Below are positions 17,223 through 26,540 of a DNA stretch of 64,000 nucleotides, in pieces. Positions within the stretch are counted from its first letter, which is position 1, and every line of letters starts with the position of its first letter. The stretch is from Ravibacter sp964562455 (GTDB lineage: Bacteria; Bacteroidota; Bacteroidia; Cytophagales; Spirosomataceae). Made by a program: the position numbers and the translations under genes. The notes below the pieces were generated by a model. That model had not been told where the DNA came from. It was given only the letters and a program-made list of their open reading frames with translations, and did no database searches. Location of the stretch: NCBI GenBank assembly GCA_964562455.1, contig CAZLTN010000011.1:1-64000 (forward strand), in the 5' to 3' direction.

Positions 17223-18224
17223 ATGGAATATCCTTTGCTTGGTTCATCAGATCTTAAAGTATCGGCTATCACTTTCGGCGCCTGGGCAGCGGGTGGATGG
17301 ATGTGGGGCGGAAACGAAGAAAAAGATGCGATCGAAGCCATCCGGGCTGCATATGATCACGGTGTTACCAGTATAGACACCGCCCCGGCCTACGGTCAGG
17401 GGGCAAGTGAACGTATTGTAGGGAAAGCAATCAAAGGTATTGCCAGGGACAAGGTGCAGATCCTAACCAAGTATGGCCTGCGCTGGGACACGACCAAAGG
17501 CACCTTTCATTTCAAGAGCAAGGATAACGAGGGAAGGGACATCAATATGCATAAATATGCCGGGCGGGAAGGTATCATTAAAGAGGTAGAAGACAGTCTC
17601 CGGCTATTAGGAACCGACTACATCGATCTTTACCAGATCCACTGGCCCGACCCCAGCACACCAATCCGGGAAACGATGGAAGCAGTCGCCGAATTGATCC
17701 GCCAGGGAAAGGTTCTCCATGCCGGTGTATGCAATTACGATGCCGCCCTAATGGAAGAAGCAGCGGAATACATTGACCTGGTCTCCGATCAGGTCCCCTA
17801 CAGCATGATAAAAAGGGGAATTGAAAAAGAGCTTGTGCCCTATTGTCTCGGGCATAATAAATCCATTCTCGCCTACAGCCCGATGGAAAGAGGCCTTTTG
17901 TCGGGTAAGATCCTGTCCGGGCATACTTTTTCAGAAGGTGATCACCGTGCGAATTTATATTACTTCAAGGATGCAAACCTTTCGAAGGTCAATGGATTTC
18001 TGGACAAAATAAAACCTCTTGCAGCCGACAAAAGCGTAACGCTTTCCCAGCTCGTTTTGCGCTGGACATTGGAGCAGCCCGGCATCACGGCGTTGCTTGT
18101 CGGTGCCAGAAATGCCGACCAGGCGGTCAGCAATGCGAAGGCGATAGAAGTATCTCTCACGGACGATGAGATCCGGTTTATTACTGGCCATCTCGACGAG
18201 CTCGTTCTCGATACCAGCCTATGA
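17223..18224 (+). CDS. Aldo/keto reductase
   Basis: A 333-residue NADPH-dependent aldo/keto reductase with a TIM-barrel fold. The catalytic tetrad is visible: Asp and Tyr in SIDTAPAYGQG, Lys in QILTKYGL and His in YQIHWPD. The C-terminal cofactor loop reads ALLVGARNADQAVSNAKAIE. The start MEYPLLGSSDLKVSAI is typical for the YajO/IolS-like branch. A TAGCTTTG box at 17173-17180 could be the -7 element, but no -33 TTTG is at the right distance. Substrates cannot be deduced. It converges on, and overlaps by 6 bp, the next minus-strand gene. Confidence 0.92.
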   Translation: MEYPLLGSSDLKVSAITFGAWAAGGWMWGGNEEKDAIEAIRAAYDHGVTSIDTAPAYGQGASERIVGKAIKGIARDKVQILTKYGLRWDTTKGTFHFKSKDNEGRDINMHKYAGREGIIKEVEDSLRLLGTDYIDLYQIHWPDPSTPIRETMEAVAELIRQGKVLHAGVCNYDAALMEEAAEYIDLVSDQVPYSMIKRGIEKELVPYCLGHNKSILAYSPMERGLLSGKILSGHTFSEGDHRANLYYFKDANLSKVNGFLDKIKPLAADKSVTLSQLVLRWTLEQPGITALLVGARNADQAVSNAKAIEVSLTDDEIRFITGHLDELVLDTSL

Positions 18225-18659
18225 TCTGACTCTTCTCGAGGTGCCGCCGCGGGGAATGATCCGGCTTAAAAGCGGAACAAGCACACTTAATACATCCCAC
18301 AACCAGCGATTTCCGTCGATGCTGGCCTCACCGCAATCGATTACCTTGCATGAGTCGACCAGGCGCTTGTACAATCCGAACGGGAAAAGAAACCTGCCGA
18401 GCCTTTCATTCCTGAGCATCGTATACTCAAAATAAGTGTGCCCCCAGATCTCAGTGATAAAAGAATTGTCGGTAATACCGAGCCTGCTCCCGTAGCTTTG
18501 AATATAAATTTCCTGGATAGCGTTCACCAATTGCCTTGTACGCATATAGGGGCTTTCGCCTATGTATGCCAGCAGCTCTTCATTATTTTCTATCCGGACG
18601 ACACCCTGACCGAAAATCACGATAAGTTCCCGACCTTCAAGCCTGACCTCTTTTTGCAT
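18219..18659 (-). CDS. Hypothetical protein, 146 residues
   Basis: I do not recognise this protein. It has no signal peptide or transmembrane helix, but a hydrophobic C-terminal stretch (WLWDVLSVLVPLLSRIIPRGG) before a basic tail. The N-terminal half (VRLEGRELIVIFGQGVVRIENNEEL) looks like a small beta-rich domain. Codon use and third-position GC resemble its neighbours, and no competing frame is better. Its stop overlaps the end of the aldo/keto reductase by 6 bp on the opposite strand. Function unknown. Confidence 0.6.
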   Translation of the reverse strand: MQKEVRLEGRELIVIFGQGVVRIENNEELLAYIGESPYMRTRQLVNAIQEIYIQSYGSRLGITDNSFITEIWGHTYFEYTMLRNERLGRFLFPFGLYKRLVDSCKVIDCGEASIDGNRWLWDVLSVLVPLLSRIIPRGGTSRRVRS

Positions 18660-18711
18660 AACAGCTTCATCCTGAAATAATGCTGTCCGTTTAACAGGCA
18701 GCGACCATAAA

Positions 18712-18777
18712 AATAGGGTAGTTTATACAAATAATCAGCTTCTCAACGAATCAGATATTCATATAAACTACCCTATT
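18712..18777. terminator. Perfect 16-bp inverted repeat downstream of SusC/SusD locus 1
   Basis: AATAGGGTAGTTTATA (18712-18727) and its exact reverse complement (18762-18777) are separated by 34 nt. It lies 48 nt past the stop of the lipoprotein gene ending locus 1. There is no uridine run after either arm, so it is either an unusual terminator or a protein/recombination site. Confidence 0.5.
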
Positions 18778-18824
18778 GCCGGAAACTAATCCGGCTTCAG
18801 GACTAGCAGAGAGCCAACCCTCCC

Positions 18825-19343
18825 CTATTTCACATTCACCTTACCATACTCGATCACGGCAGGCTTGAAATTGAAATCCTGGTATCCGTGGTTGGTAATG
18901 ACAACCACCAGGTCAAAAGAACCTTCCTTCGGATAAGTATAAGTACAATACCAGCCTTCCGCCGACAAAGTCGTTTTCAGACCTCTTGCTCCTACTAATC
19001 CATAATCTGAATACAGATCGCTTTTGACCAGCACGGGATGGTTGAACATATCGATCGAATCCGCGAAAGTCTTCCCTCCGTCGAGGCTTACTTTCTTCTT
19101 CATGATCTCGCGCGTACCTCCGGGCCATACCGAGCACATATCCGCATCGGAATCCACCACAATTTTCACCACTTTCCCTTTCTTCACCTCCGTCACCAGT
19201 GAATCCTTGCCGTTGACATCCGTCATATACAATTTGATCTCCTTCAGGGACGGGGTACCGATGTTATCCTCCCTGAGGCAGGAAGAGCAAAGGGCAGCAA
19301 CAAAAGCGCAAATAAATAAACTCCGGAAAATATTTTTTACCAT
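18825..19343 (-). CDS. SusC/SusD-associated lipoprotein
   Basis: A 172-residue lipoprotein: signal sequence, then lipobox LCSSC (Cys about 22). The mature part is predicted beta-rich, with ITNHGYQDFNFKPAVIEYGKV at the end, and no catalytic motif is visible. It starts 12 bp after the SusD stop, so it is the last gene of the susC-susD operon, where surface glycan-binding SusE/F-like proteins usually lie. Much shorter than SusE/F, it may be a compact ligand-binding lipoprotein. Function is inferred from position only. Confidence 0.72.
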   Translation of the reverse strand: MVKNIFRSLFICAFVAALCSSCLREDNIGTPSLKEIKLYMTDVNGKDSLVTEVKKGKVVKIVVDSDADMCSVWPGGTREIMKKKVSLDGGKTFADSIDMFNHPVLVKSDLYSDYGLVGARGLKTTLSAEGWYCTYTYPKEGSFDLVVVITNHGYQDFNFKPAVIEYGKVNVK

Positions 19344-19355
19344 GACAATTTCAAA

Positions 19356-20816
19356 TTAATAACCATTATTCTGGGGTAAAGTCTGATCTTTTTGGATTTC
19401 ACCCACAGGTATGGGCAATATGAGCTGATCTTCCGAAATCGGTCCCGAAATCGCAATGTTCGTATCATAGTCGAGCGGTGTCATCAGGGCTTTGGTTATG
19501 ACCGGGATGGCTTTCCCTGTCCTGACCAGGTCGAAATAGCGATGACCTTCAAATGCCAGTTCCATTCTGCGTTCGTGAAGGATTGCATCTATATCGAGCT
19601 GTGCCGCTGTGATGGCCGGTACCTTTGCCCGGGTACGAACCATATTGACATATTTAACGGCATCGTCTTTCCGTCCGGTTACCATTAAGGCTTCCGCATA
19701 CATCAGCAGGGCATCGGCGTACCTGGTAACCACCCAGTTATTGTCAGTTCCCGTATTGTTGTAAGCCTTCAGTTGGGCGGGAGGCGGACAGTGCTTGATC
19801 ACCCACGCCTGGATCGGGATGGTACTTGAAGCGATATAACCGGAATCGATGGTAGTCTTGTAACGCACGGTCTCACCGGTTTCGACGAATTCCCTCATCA
19901 GGTTATGCTCGACCAGCAGGTTGGTAGCCCCTGCCACTCCCCAGATCAGCCCCACGTCGTTATTGACCCATTTGAACCAGTTGGAAGCCTGTCCTGCCGC
20001 TATATTGAAATTGACTTCAAAGATAGACTCGGCATGGAACTTGTTGGTTGAAAGGAACACGTCAGAATAGCTGGGCAGGAGCGAATACGGTCCCGCTTCG
20101 TTATCCTCTATCAGTCGCTTCAGGGTAGCCGCCGCTTTGGTATGATCATTCAGCGTAAGATATACCTTCCCGAGCATAGTGAGAGCTGCACCTTTGGATG
20201 CACGCGCTTCCTCGCCTTTCATTTCACTTTTCTTCAGCGCATTCGCCGCTGCAAACTCCAGGTCCGGTACGATCAGCTTTGAATAGACTTCTGCAACCGG
20301 TGTACGTCCGATACCGAAAGCTGCCGACAGATCGGTAAAAGATTTGTCTACCAGCGGCACATCGCCATAGATGCGGACCAGGTTAAAATAAGCCAGCGCC
20401 CTGAGGAACATCGCCTCCGCTTTATAGGCTTTGACGATTTTCTCCTCATCGGCATTTTTAGCCTGGTAGGCTTCAATCACCCCCAATACGACATTACAAT
20501 TGGCAATCATCTTGAAATTATTGGTCCAGATATTGCCCTGTGAATCAGCATTGGTCTTCTTGAACGTCTGCCAGACACCGGTCCGGAAGCGGTCTTTGCC
20601 GTCATCCGACATCAACTCGGGTATAAGAGGCAGGTCCGTCTGGTTGTATATGCTTTGCAGCACTTTGTAAGAACCCACCAACGCAGTTTTAATCTCCGCC
20701 GGGTTACGGTAAAAACCTCCGGGCGAAAGCTCATCTTCGGGTTGACGATCCAGGAAATCTTCCGAACATCCCGCCAACAGGACACAGGAAGTCAAAATCA
20801 AAAATATCTTCTTCAT
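19356..20816 (-). CDS. SusD/RagB family nutrient-binding outer membrane lipoprotein (locus 1)
   Basis: A 486-residue SusD homologue. The lipobox LLAGC (Cys about 17) is followed by the usual SEDFLDRQPEDELSPGGFY opening. TPR-like helical repeats make up the SusD N-terminal domain (LRALAYFNLVRIYGDVPLVDK is the family hallmark) and the C-terminal domain holds ADALLMYAEAL and ELAFEGHRYFDLVRTGKA. It forms the lid of the SusC transporter at the cell surface and binds the nutrient. It is 13 bp downstream of susC. The ligand is unknown: no glycoside hydrolase is encoded nearby. Confidence 0.95.
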   Translation of the reverse strand: MKKIFLILTSCVLLAGCSEDFLDRQPEDELSPGGFYRNPAEIKTALVGSYKVLQSIYNQTDLPLIPELMSDDGKDRFRTGVWQTFKKTNADSQGNIWTNNFKMIANCNVVLGVIEAYQAKNADEEKIVKAYKAEAMFLRALAYFNLVRIYGDVPLVDKSFTDLSAAFGIGRTPVAEVYSKLIVPDLEFAAANALKKSEMKGEEARASKGAALTMLGKVYLTLNDHTKAAATLKRLIEDNEAGPYSLLPSYSDVFLSTNKFHAESIFEVNFNIAAGQASNWFKWVNNDVGLIWGVAGATNLLVEHNLMREFVETGETVRYKTTIDSGYIASSTIPIQAWVIKHCPPPAQLKAYNNTGTDNNWVVTRYADALLMYAEALMVTGRKDDAVKYVNMVRTRAKVPAITAAQLDIDAILHERRMELAFEGHRYFDLVRTGKAIPVITKALMTPLDYDTNIAISGPISEDQLILPIPVGEIQKDQTLPQNNGY

Positions 20817-20829
20817 AAATCGCTATCTG

Positions 20830-23800
20830 TTAAAAAGAGAGATTGACACCAAATGAAACGGAACGGGACATCGGATAGGAATCGCGGTTGATACCCTGCG
20901 ATAATGGATTTTCCCCCTGTGCATTCGCTTCCGGGTTATACCCCGGGAACTTGGTTATATACCAGGCATTCAGGATAGTGGTGTACAAACGTACCCTTGA
21001 CAAATTCAGCCTGTCCGTAACACTCACCGGAAGGGTATATCCCAGCGCAATATTCTGGATATTCACGAATGTACCTTTGTAGAGAAGCGTACCGCTGGTG
21101 TTGGTTCCGTCATAAGACTTTCTGTTGGGAGCCGAATATTTCGCATCAGGCCTCTCGGGTGTCCAATAGTTGTTGTAATAATCGTACGTGGTGTTCGAAT
21201 TCCCCAGTCCTCTTGCGAAAATACCTTCCATTTGTCTCATCGAAACATCTCCTCCCTGGGTACCGTTGATCTGAACTGTCAGGTCGAGGCCCTTGTATTC
21301 AAAAGTGTTGGTCATTCCCCAGATAAAATCGGGAATAGGAGAACCTATAATCGTATTGTCGCTGGCATCGATAATACCATCGCCGTTTACGTCGGCCAGC
21401 TTAGGCGTTCCCGGGCTGGACCTGAACTTCCAGTCAGGATTGTTGGCGTTTACGATAGGCGACGTTTTGACATCCTCCCAGTCGCGGTATGGCCCCAGGA
21501 AAACGCCGCCATAGATCCCGGCAATAGGTCTGCCCTCCGTAGTATAACCGTCGTTGTTAAGCAGCGGGCGTTTGTCTTTCCCGATGTCCAATACGCGGTT
21601 CCGGTAATAGGACAGGTTCGCGCTTGTAGTCCATTTGAATGCGCCGACCAGGTTGCGTGAGGTGACAGAGTATTCGAATCCGCGGTTGCGCATAGCCCCG
21701 ATATTAGCCATATAATCGCCGAAGCCGGTAATAACAGGAAGCGGCATCCTGAACAGCATATTCTGGGTATGCCGGTAAAAATAATCGATTGTCAGGTTGA
21801 TCCTGTTGCCAAGCAACTCGGCATCTATCCCGGCGCCCCAGTCGGTCGTTTCCTCCCATCCCAGTGAAGAGTTGGCGATTTTACCCTCTGTGTAAGCAGG
21901 CGACACTGCCGATCCCGCCCCCAGTACGTAACCGGACGACGCCAGCGTACTTAAAGCCAGGTAGTTGGTGATACCCGCATTACCGATAATCCCCCAGCCA
22001 CCGCGAATTTTCAGGTCGCTGACATACTTCTGCAAGGGCTCAAAAAAGCGCTCATCAGAAATCCGCCATGCAGCCGAAACCGACGGGAATACCCCCCATT
22101 TCCTGTCTGCCCCGAACTTCGAAGATCCATCCCGGCGGACACTACCTGTCAGGTAATACTTACCTGCATAGTTGTACATCACGCGGCCGAAGCTACCGAT
22201 CATGGCCTCGCTTGAGCGGTTGGTCCTCGCGTCGGTTTGCGCATTCAGGATCGAAATGGCCTGGTTCAGCGTGGGCAGGATGTCGGTCGGGTAGTCAAAC
22301 TTACGAATGTAGGACGACCTGTAGTTGGTTTCTTCTACCGAATACCCTGCAACCGCGCTAACAGAATGCTTTCCGAATTCGCGCTGGTAGGTCAGGAAAT
22401 TCTGAGAGTTCCAGTAGAGCCGGTTAAAGCTTTCGTTCAGCCCTTCTGAGCGCGAAAAAGTAGCTGATGTAGTAGGTACCGAGCTTGGGTTGAAGTAATC
22501 TCGCTCCCTGTACCGGTATTCGGTATGGAACTCGGTACGGAATTTCAGCCCCTTGATCAGGTCAACCTCTCCGTAGATGGTCGACAGGTTTTTGAAGTTT
22601 CGCCTCTTGTCCTGCTTGAGGAACTGGTGCAGCGGGTTGACGAAAAACGCAAAGTTCCAGTCCCATGGATCAAGCAGGGTATTCCCGTAGAATACCGGGT
22701 CACCGTCTGCATTCGTAGGGTTCCAGATGGGCGGCATTGCAACGGCATTATAGAACGGGTTTCCGCCACCCTCGATCAAAGGAAGCACATTGGAATTCTC
22801 AAAGCTCGGCGCCAGCAAGAGTCCGGCCCTGATCCGCTCTGTGAATTTCATATCAACATTTGCCCGGAACGAATACCGGCTGTAATCGGAGTTTAAAACA
22901 ATTCCCTTCTGATTGAAAATCCCTCCTGAAACCATGTAGTTCACGTTATCGCTGCCTCCTGTTGCCGAAAGCTGAAGGTCGGTCACCTTCCCGGTCCTGG
23001 TGATCTCATCCTGCCAGTCAGTATTATAAGGCATTTTGTAAACAGTATCTATAACCGTTATCCAGCGGGGGAACAGGTTACCGGGGGCAGCCATTCCGGG
23101 AGCGTTGCTCGAATATTTTTTCCAGTTTTCAACCCTGAGTTCGTTGGAATCAGTCCATTTCCAACGGGGAAGCTCCGGGTTATTGGACGCGAAATTAGGG
23201 TCTTCCAATACGTAGGCATTTGCCCTGGCATCGTCGATGTACTTGAGGAAATCCTCGCGATTCAGCACGTCGATCTTGTTGATCATCCGGTCAAAACCGG
23301 TGCTCGCATTGATGCTGAGTGTAGGCTTTCCTTTTTTCCCTTTCTTGGTCGTGATCATGATCACCCCGTTTGCAGCCTGGGTTCCATAGATCGCGCTCGA
23401 CGAAGCGTCTTTCAATACTTCTATCGATTCGATATCCGCAACATTGATGCTGTTCAGCGGGTTTTCATTTTTGTCAAAACCGTCTTTAAGCGGAAATCCG
23501 TCGATCACGATCAGCGGGTTGTTGCTGGCATTGATCGAGTTCACACCCCTGATCCGGATGGTAGTTCCGCCGCCCGGCGCGGTATTGCTGTTTACGATAC
23601 GGACGCCAGCCATTTTGCCGGTCATGGCCGAAGCGAAGTTGGCCATCGGCTTGTCTTTCAGCTCTTTGCTGGATACTGATGAAATGGCAGTCGATACATC
23701 TCTCTTCTTCTGGGTACCATATCCTACCACTACGATTTCTTCCAATGCCTTCTGGTCGCTCTGGAGCGTAACGTCAATGGCCGCCCTGGACCCTACGATC

Positions 23801-24402
23801 TGCTCATCGGAAACGTACCCTACGAAAGAGTAGGTCAGGATTGCATCGCCATCAGGGACAGACAGTTCATAACTTCCGTTCACGTCTGTTACAGTACCTC
23901 TCTGGGTACCTTTCAGAATAATGCTTACACCCGGAAGCCCCTCGCCGTTTTCATCGATAACCCGGCCTTTCACAATCCTGTCGGCCATCTCGGCTTCTAT
24001 CTGTTTCTCTATTGTATTATAGATGCCCGCTCCGGGGTCGGAATTGATACTTAACACAATTTTATTTCTTACCTCGCGATAAGTGACTTTATCCGGGCTG
24101 AACAATTCATCCAGCGTCTCGGATAAGCTTTTGTTCGTTACCGAGAACGTTACCTTTCTCTTCAGGGGAAGTGCCCTGGCTCCGTAAACGAACTTGACGC
24201 CGGCTTTCGCTTCGATTTCTGCCAGAGCCGATTTTATGTCGGTATGTTCAGCGTGAACTGAAATCCTCTTCAGCAGTAGCTCCTGAGCCTCCAGCCTGCT
24301 GGCGTACGTTGAAGCAGCAGAAACGAACAATATCGTGAGCTGCAGAACCGAAAGTTTCATAATAGTACATATCGGTGGTATGAACTTTTTCTTTTTTTTC
24401 AT
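20830..24402 (-). CDS. SusC/RagA TonB-linked outer membrane transporter with STN signalling domain (locus 1)
   Basis: A 1190-residue TonB-dependent transporter. After the signal peptide comes a secretin/TonB N-terminal (STN) domain (about 45-120), a carboxypeptidase-like beta-sandwich (GRVIDENGEGLPGVSIILKGTQ), the SusC plug motif GYGTQKKRDVSTAISSVSSKE, the plug domain and a C-terminal beta-barrel ending in an aromatic residue (SFGVNLSF). The STN domain marks it as a signalling receptor that contacts FecR, whose gene lies 215 bp upstream. MKKKKKFIPP at 24402 is the chosen start; a Met at residue 15 is an alternative. Substrate unknown, presumably an oligosaccharide. Confidence 0.95.
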   Translation of the reverse strand: MKKKKKFIPPICTIMKLSVLQLTILFVSAASTYASRLEAQELLLKRISVHAEHTDIKSALAEIEAKAGVKFVYGARALPLKRKVTFSVTNKSLSETLDELFSPDKVTYREVRNKIVLSINSDPGAGIYNTIEKQIEAEMADRIVKGRVIDENGEGLPGVSIILKGTQRGTVTDVNGSYELSVPDGDAILTYSFVGYVSDEQIVGSRAAIDVTLQSDQKALEEIVVVGYGTQKKRDVSTAISSVSSKELKDKPMANFASAMTGKMAGVRIVNSNTAPGGGTTIRIRGVNSINASNNPLIVIDGFPLKDGFDKNENPLNSINVADIESIEVLKDASSSAIYGTQAANGVIMITTKKGKKGKPTLSINASTGFDRMINKIDVLNREDFLKYIDDARANAYVLEDPNFASNNPELPRWKWTDSNELRVENWKKYSSNAPGMAAPGNLFPRWITVIDTVYKMPYNTDWQDEITRTGKVTDLQLSATGGSDNVNYMVSGGIFNQKGIVLNSDYSRYSFRANVDMKFTERIRAGLLLAPSFENSNVLPLIEGGGNPFYNAVAMPPIWNPTNADGDPVFYGNTLLDPWDWNFAFFVNPLHQFLKQDKRRNFKNLSTIYGEVDLIKGLKFRTEFHTEYRYRERDYFNPSSVPTTSATFSRSEGLNESFNRLYWNSQNFLTYQREFGKHSVSAVAGYSVEETNYRSSYIRKFDYPTDILPTLNQAISILNAQTDARTNRSSEAMIGSFGRVMYNYAGKYYLTGSVRRDGSSKFGADRKWGVFPSVSAAWRISDERFFEPLQKYVSDLKIRGGWGIIGNAGITNYLALSTLASSGYVLGAGSAVSPAYTEGKIANSSLGWEETTDWGAGIDAELLGNRINLTIDYFYRHTQNMLFRMPLPVITGFGDYMANIGAMRNRGFEYSVTSRNLVGAFKWTTSANLSYYRNRVLDIGKDKRPLLNNDGYTTEGRPIAGIYGGVFLGPYRDWEDVKTSPIVNANNPDWKFRSSPGTPKLADVNGDGIIDASDNTIIGSPIPDFIWGMTNTFEYKGLDLTVQINGTQGGDVSMRQMEGIFARGLGNSNTTYDYYNNYWTPERPDAKYSAPNRKSYDGTNTSGTLLYKGTFVNIQNIALGYTLPVSVTDRLNLSRVRLYTTILNAWYITKFPGYNPEANAQGENPLSQGINRDSYPMSRSVSFGVNLSF

Positions 24403-24432
24403 TAATTTGTTTTGTTAGATCACTGAAGATTT

Positions 24433-24529
24433 GACAAAAAACTCCTTCTCTTCACGTTCGACGGCGGAAGAGGTCCTGCACAGGACTGATGGGAGTTCCG
24501 GCCGGTAGTGCTGCAATCACTGCCGGCCG
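24433..24529 (-). promoter_or_regulatory. Structured susC leader, locus 1
   Basis: In the FecR-SusC gap the minus strand contains a 12-bp stem (24499-24510 with 24518-24529) with one G.U-type wobble at the eighth pair and a 7-nt loop ATTGCAG. It is followed by a small hairpin GTCCTG-TG-CAGGAC (24473-24486) and the tract GGAGTTTTTTGTC (24433-24445). The first stem ends 97 nt before the susC ATG. A leader with the same plan and different sequence precedes the second susC at 57787-57878. Confidence 0.6.
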
Positions 24530-24617
24530 ATTTGGAAGCCTGGTGGGAATTGGGATAGATTTATTTCATATACATATTTGATTATTAAGATTTTAGTTAA
24601 GCATTGGTTAATAATTT

Positions 24618-25679
24618 CTATTTCCCAAGTATACTGCACACTCCCCCTGACAGGAGAATCGTATTACCGGTAATTTCATATTTAGCGTTCATTATCGCAC
24701 AAATCAGTTCCATCTTGCCATACAGATTGTCTGACGAAAGGTCGGCCGTAATCTGGCAACCCAGGATGGAGTCGTCGCTTACTGCAATAGATATTCCATA
24801 GGCTCTTTCAAGTTTTGCAAGTATTTGAGAAAGAGGAGTTTCATCAAAATCAAAGGCCTCAGGCAGTGTAAATTCATCCGTTTTTTCGATCATAACAGGA
24901 TTATCGACCAGGCCTGTAATGTAGTGCTCACTGTTCCTGAAGAAAGTAACTTTTTCATTCGGCTTCAGTACGACCTTATTTTCTGCCATATCAGTATTAC
25001 CCCTATCGGCTCCCTGGGCTTTTTCCACAACCACCTTACCTGTAATGACGGCTACCTCAGTCGCTGCCTTTCCTTTGATATTACGTATAGTAAAGCTTGT
25101 CCCCAGCACCTGAACCACTACTTCGCCCGCGAAGGCAAAAAATGGCCTGGATGAGTCCTTCGCTACGTCAAACAGCACATCCCCTTCGGTAAAAACACGC
25201 CGGCTGTTATCCGAAAACCTGTCAGGGTACTTCAGCGTACTGCCCGGCTCCAGGGTAACGCGACTCCCGTCTGATAATAAAACACTTTGGGTATCGCTAT
25301 TGCCTGTATTATCTATAAAATGCCAGTTTACGCCGTCAGTAACTGCGGGTTCTGAAATGGCTACTGCCTGTTCTTCCCGCATATCAATGTAAAACAGCGC
25401 CGCGCCGCTCACCAGTAAAGCCAGGCATGCGGCAACTTTAAAAAAGTCGGATCTCCACCAGGATTTTCCACCCGACAAGCCCTGGTCCGGATCGTCCAGA
25501 TCGGTTGTCTTCGAAACAATCCCGTTCCAAATCCTGCTCTTTGTGCGGTCCGGATCCTGTTGCCGCCGGGTATCATACCTGAGCGCACTGTACCACGCGT
25601 CCATCACTTCCTTTTTTTCTCCCGTCAGAGTCCCCTCGGAATACTTCTTCAATAGTCTTAAGAATCCTTTGATACGCAT
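24618..25679 (-). CDS. FecR family anti-sigma factor (locus 1)
   Basis: A 353-residue FecR/PupR-type inner membrane anti-sigma regulator. An N-terminal cytoplasmic helical domain (about 1-70) is followed by one transmembrane helix (FFKVAACLALLVSGAALFYI), a periplasmic FecR beta domain (GSRVTLEPGSTLKYP, FTEGDVLFDVAKDSSRPFFA) and a C-terminal DUF4974 domain resembling STN (FDFDETPLSQILAKLERAYGI). It holds the neighbouring ECF sigma factor until the SusC STN domain signals substrate. It lies between the sigma gene and susC in the same orientation. Length and domain order are typical. Confidence 0.93.
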   Translation of the reverse strand: MRIKGFLRLLKKYSEGTLTGEKKEVMDAWYSALRYDTRRQQDPDRTKSRIWNGIVSKTTDLDDPDQGLSGGKSWWRSDFFKVAACLALLVSGAALFYIDMREEQAVAISEPAVTDGVNWHFIDNTGNSDTQSVLLSDGSRVTLEPGSTLKYPDRFSDNSRRVFTEGDVLFDVAKDSSRPFFAFAGEVVVQVLGTSFTIRNIKGKAATEVAVITGKVVVEKAQGADRGNTDMAENKVVLKPNEKVTFFRNSEHYITGLVDNPVMIEKTDEFTLPEAFDFDETPLSQILAKLERAYGISIAVSDDSILGCQITADLSSDNLYGKMELICAIMNAKYEITGNTILLSGGVCSILGK

Positions 25680-25818
25680 ATTAACCGGTCACAAAAAGCT
25701 GTCAGTATTAAGTCGTCCTTATTGACGATCCCGGCAAGTAGCAACAAAAAATATTGAATAATTTATATGATAAAATTGAAATACCTTAAAACTTCTTCGT
25801 ATAATACAACGAATAGTT

Positions 25819-26409
25819 TTAAAATACGCCCGTGCGGAGCAGCAGGATCAGCAGATACGGTATGTAGTCCTTCAAACAAACCCTCAGAATGCGGAGGGCC
25901 TGGGTAATATGGTAAGTTACAGTACGTTCGGGGACGCTAAGGGTTTCGGATATTTCCCGGACGGAAAACTGTTCTACCCGGCTAAGCCGGAATATTTCTT
26001 TGGTTTTTTCCGGCAGGTCATTCAAACCGGAGTGAAAAGCTTCCCTTAACTCCCTGTATGCCAGTTCTTCTTCGATGTCAGGATCGCCGGATATAATCGT
26101 CACCTGTTGAACGGAATCTTCATGCTTTCTCCTGACGATCTGTGCACGGACGTAGTCGAGCACTTTATACTTTACCGCCTTAAATAGATAATGTTCCAGA
26201 TCGCCAATGACGAGCAGTTCTCTTCTTTCCCACAAGTCCACAAAGATATCCTGGATTATTTCCTCGGCATTTTCGGCATAAGGCACTTTTTCGGCAGCTA
26301 CTTTGTATAGCCTGTCCCAGTACTGATCATAGATAGCCTTAAACGCAGCCGGATCTCCTTCCCTCAGCAGACGAAGTATAGTTTTTTCCACCAAAGCCTC
26401 TTCCTGCAT
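25819..26409 (-). CDS. ECF sigma-70 factor (locus 1)
   Basis: A 196-residue extracytoplasmic-function RNA polymerase sigma factor of the Bacteroidota FecI-like type. Region 2 is FKAIYDQYWDRLYKVAAEK with AEEIIQDIFVDLWERR, and region 4 is LPEKTKEIFRLSRVEQFSVREISETLSVPERTV, the helix-turn-helix that binds the -35 box. It heads locus 1 (sigma, FecR, SusC, SusD, lipoprotein) and should activate susC when released by FecR. The hydrophobic C-terminal tail (YIPYLLILLLRTGVF) is unusual but frequent in this branch. It is divergent from the D-threonine-aldolase-like gene. Confidence 0.93.
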   Translation of the reverse strand: MQEEALVEKTILRLLREGDPAAFKAIYDQYWDRLYKVAAEKVPYAENAEEIIQDIFVDLWERRELLVIGDLEHYLFKAVKYKVLDYVRAQIVRRKHEDSVQQVTIISGDPDIEEELAYRELREAFHSGLNDLPEKTKEIFRLSRVEQFSVREISETLSVPERTVTYHITQALRILRVCLKDYIPYLLILLLRTGVF

Positions 26410-26540
26410 ATCACAAAATTCTTTTTATGCAAAAATGCCGACAAAGAATTATAAATACAAACCTTCTGAAATTGGAAACCGGGTTGAGATTACGACTATT
26501 TTCCTATATTTATCTCCGAGACGATCTTCATAAAGCTCCG

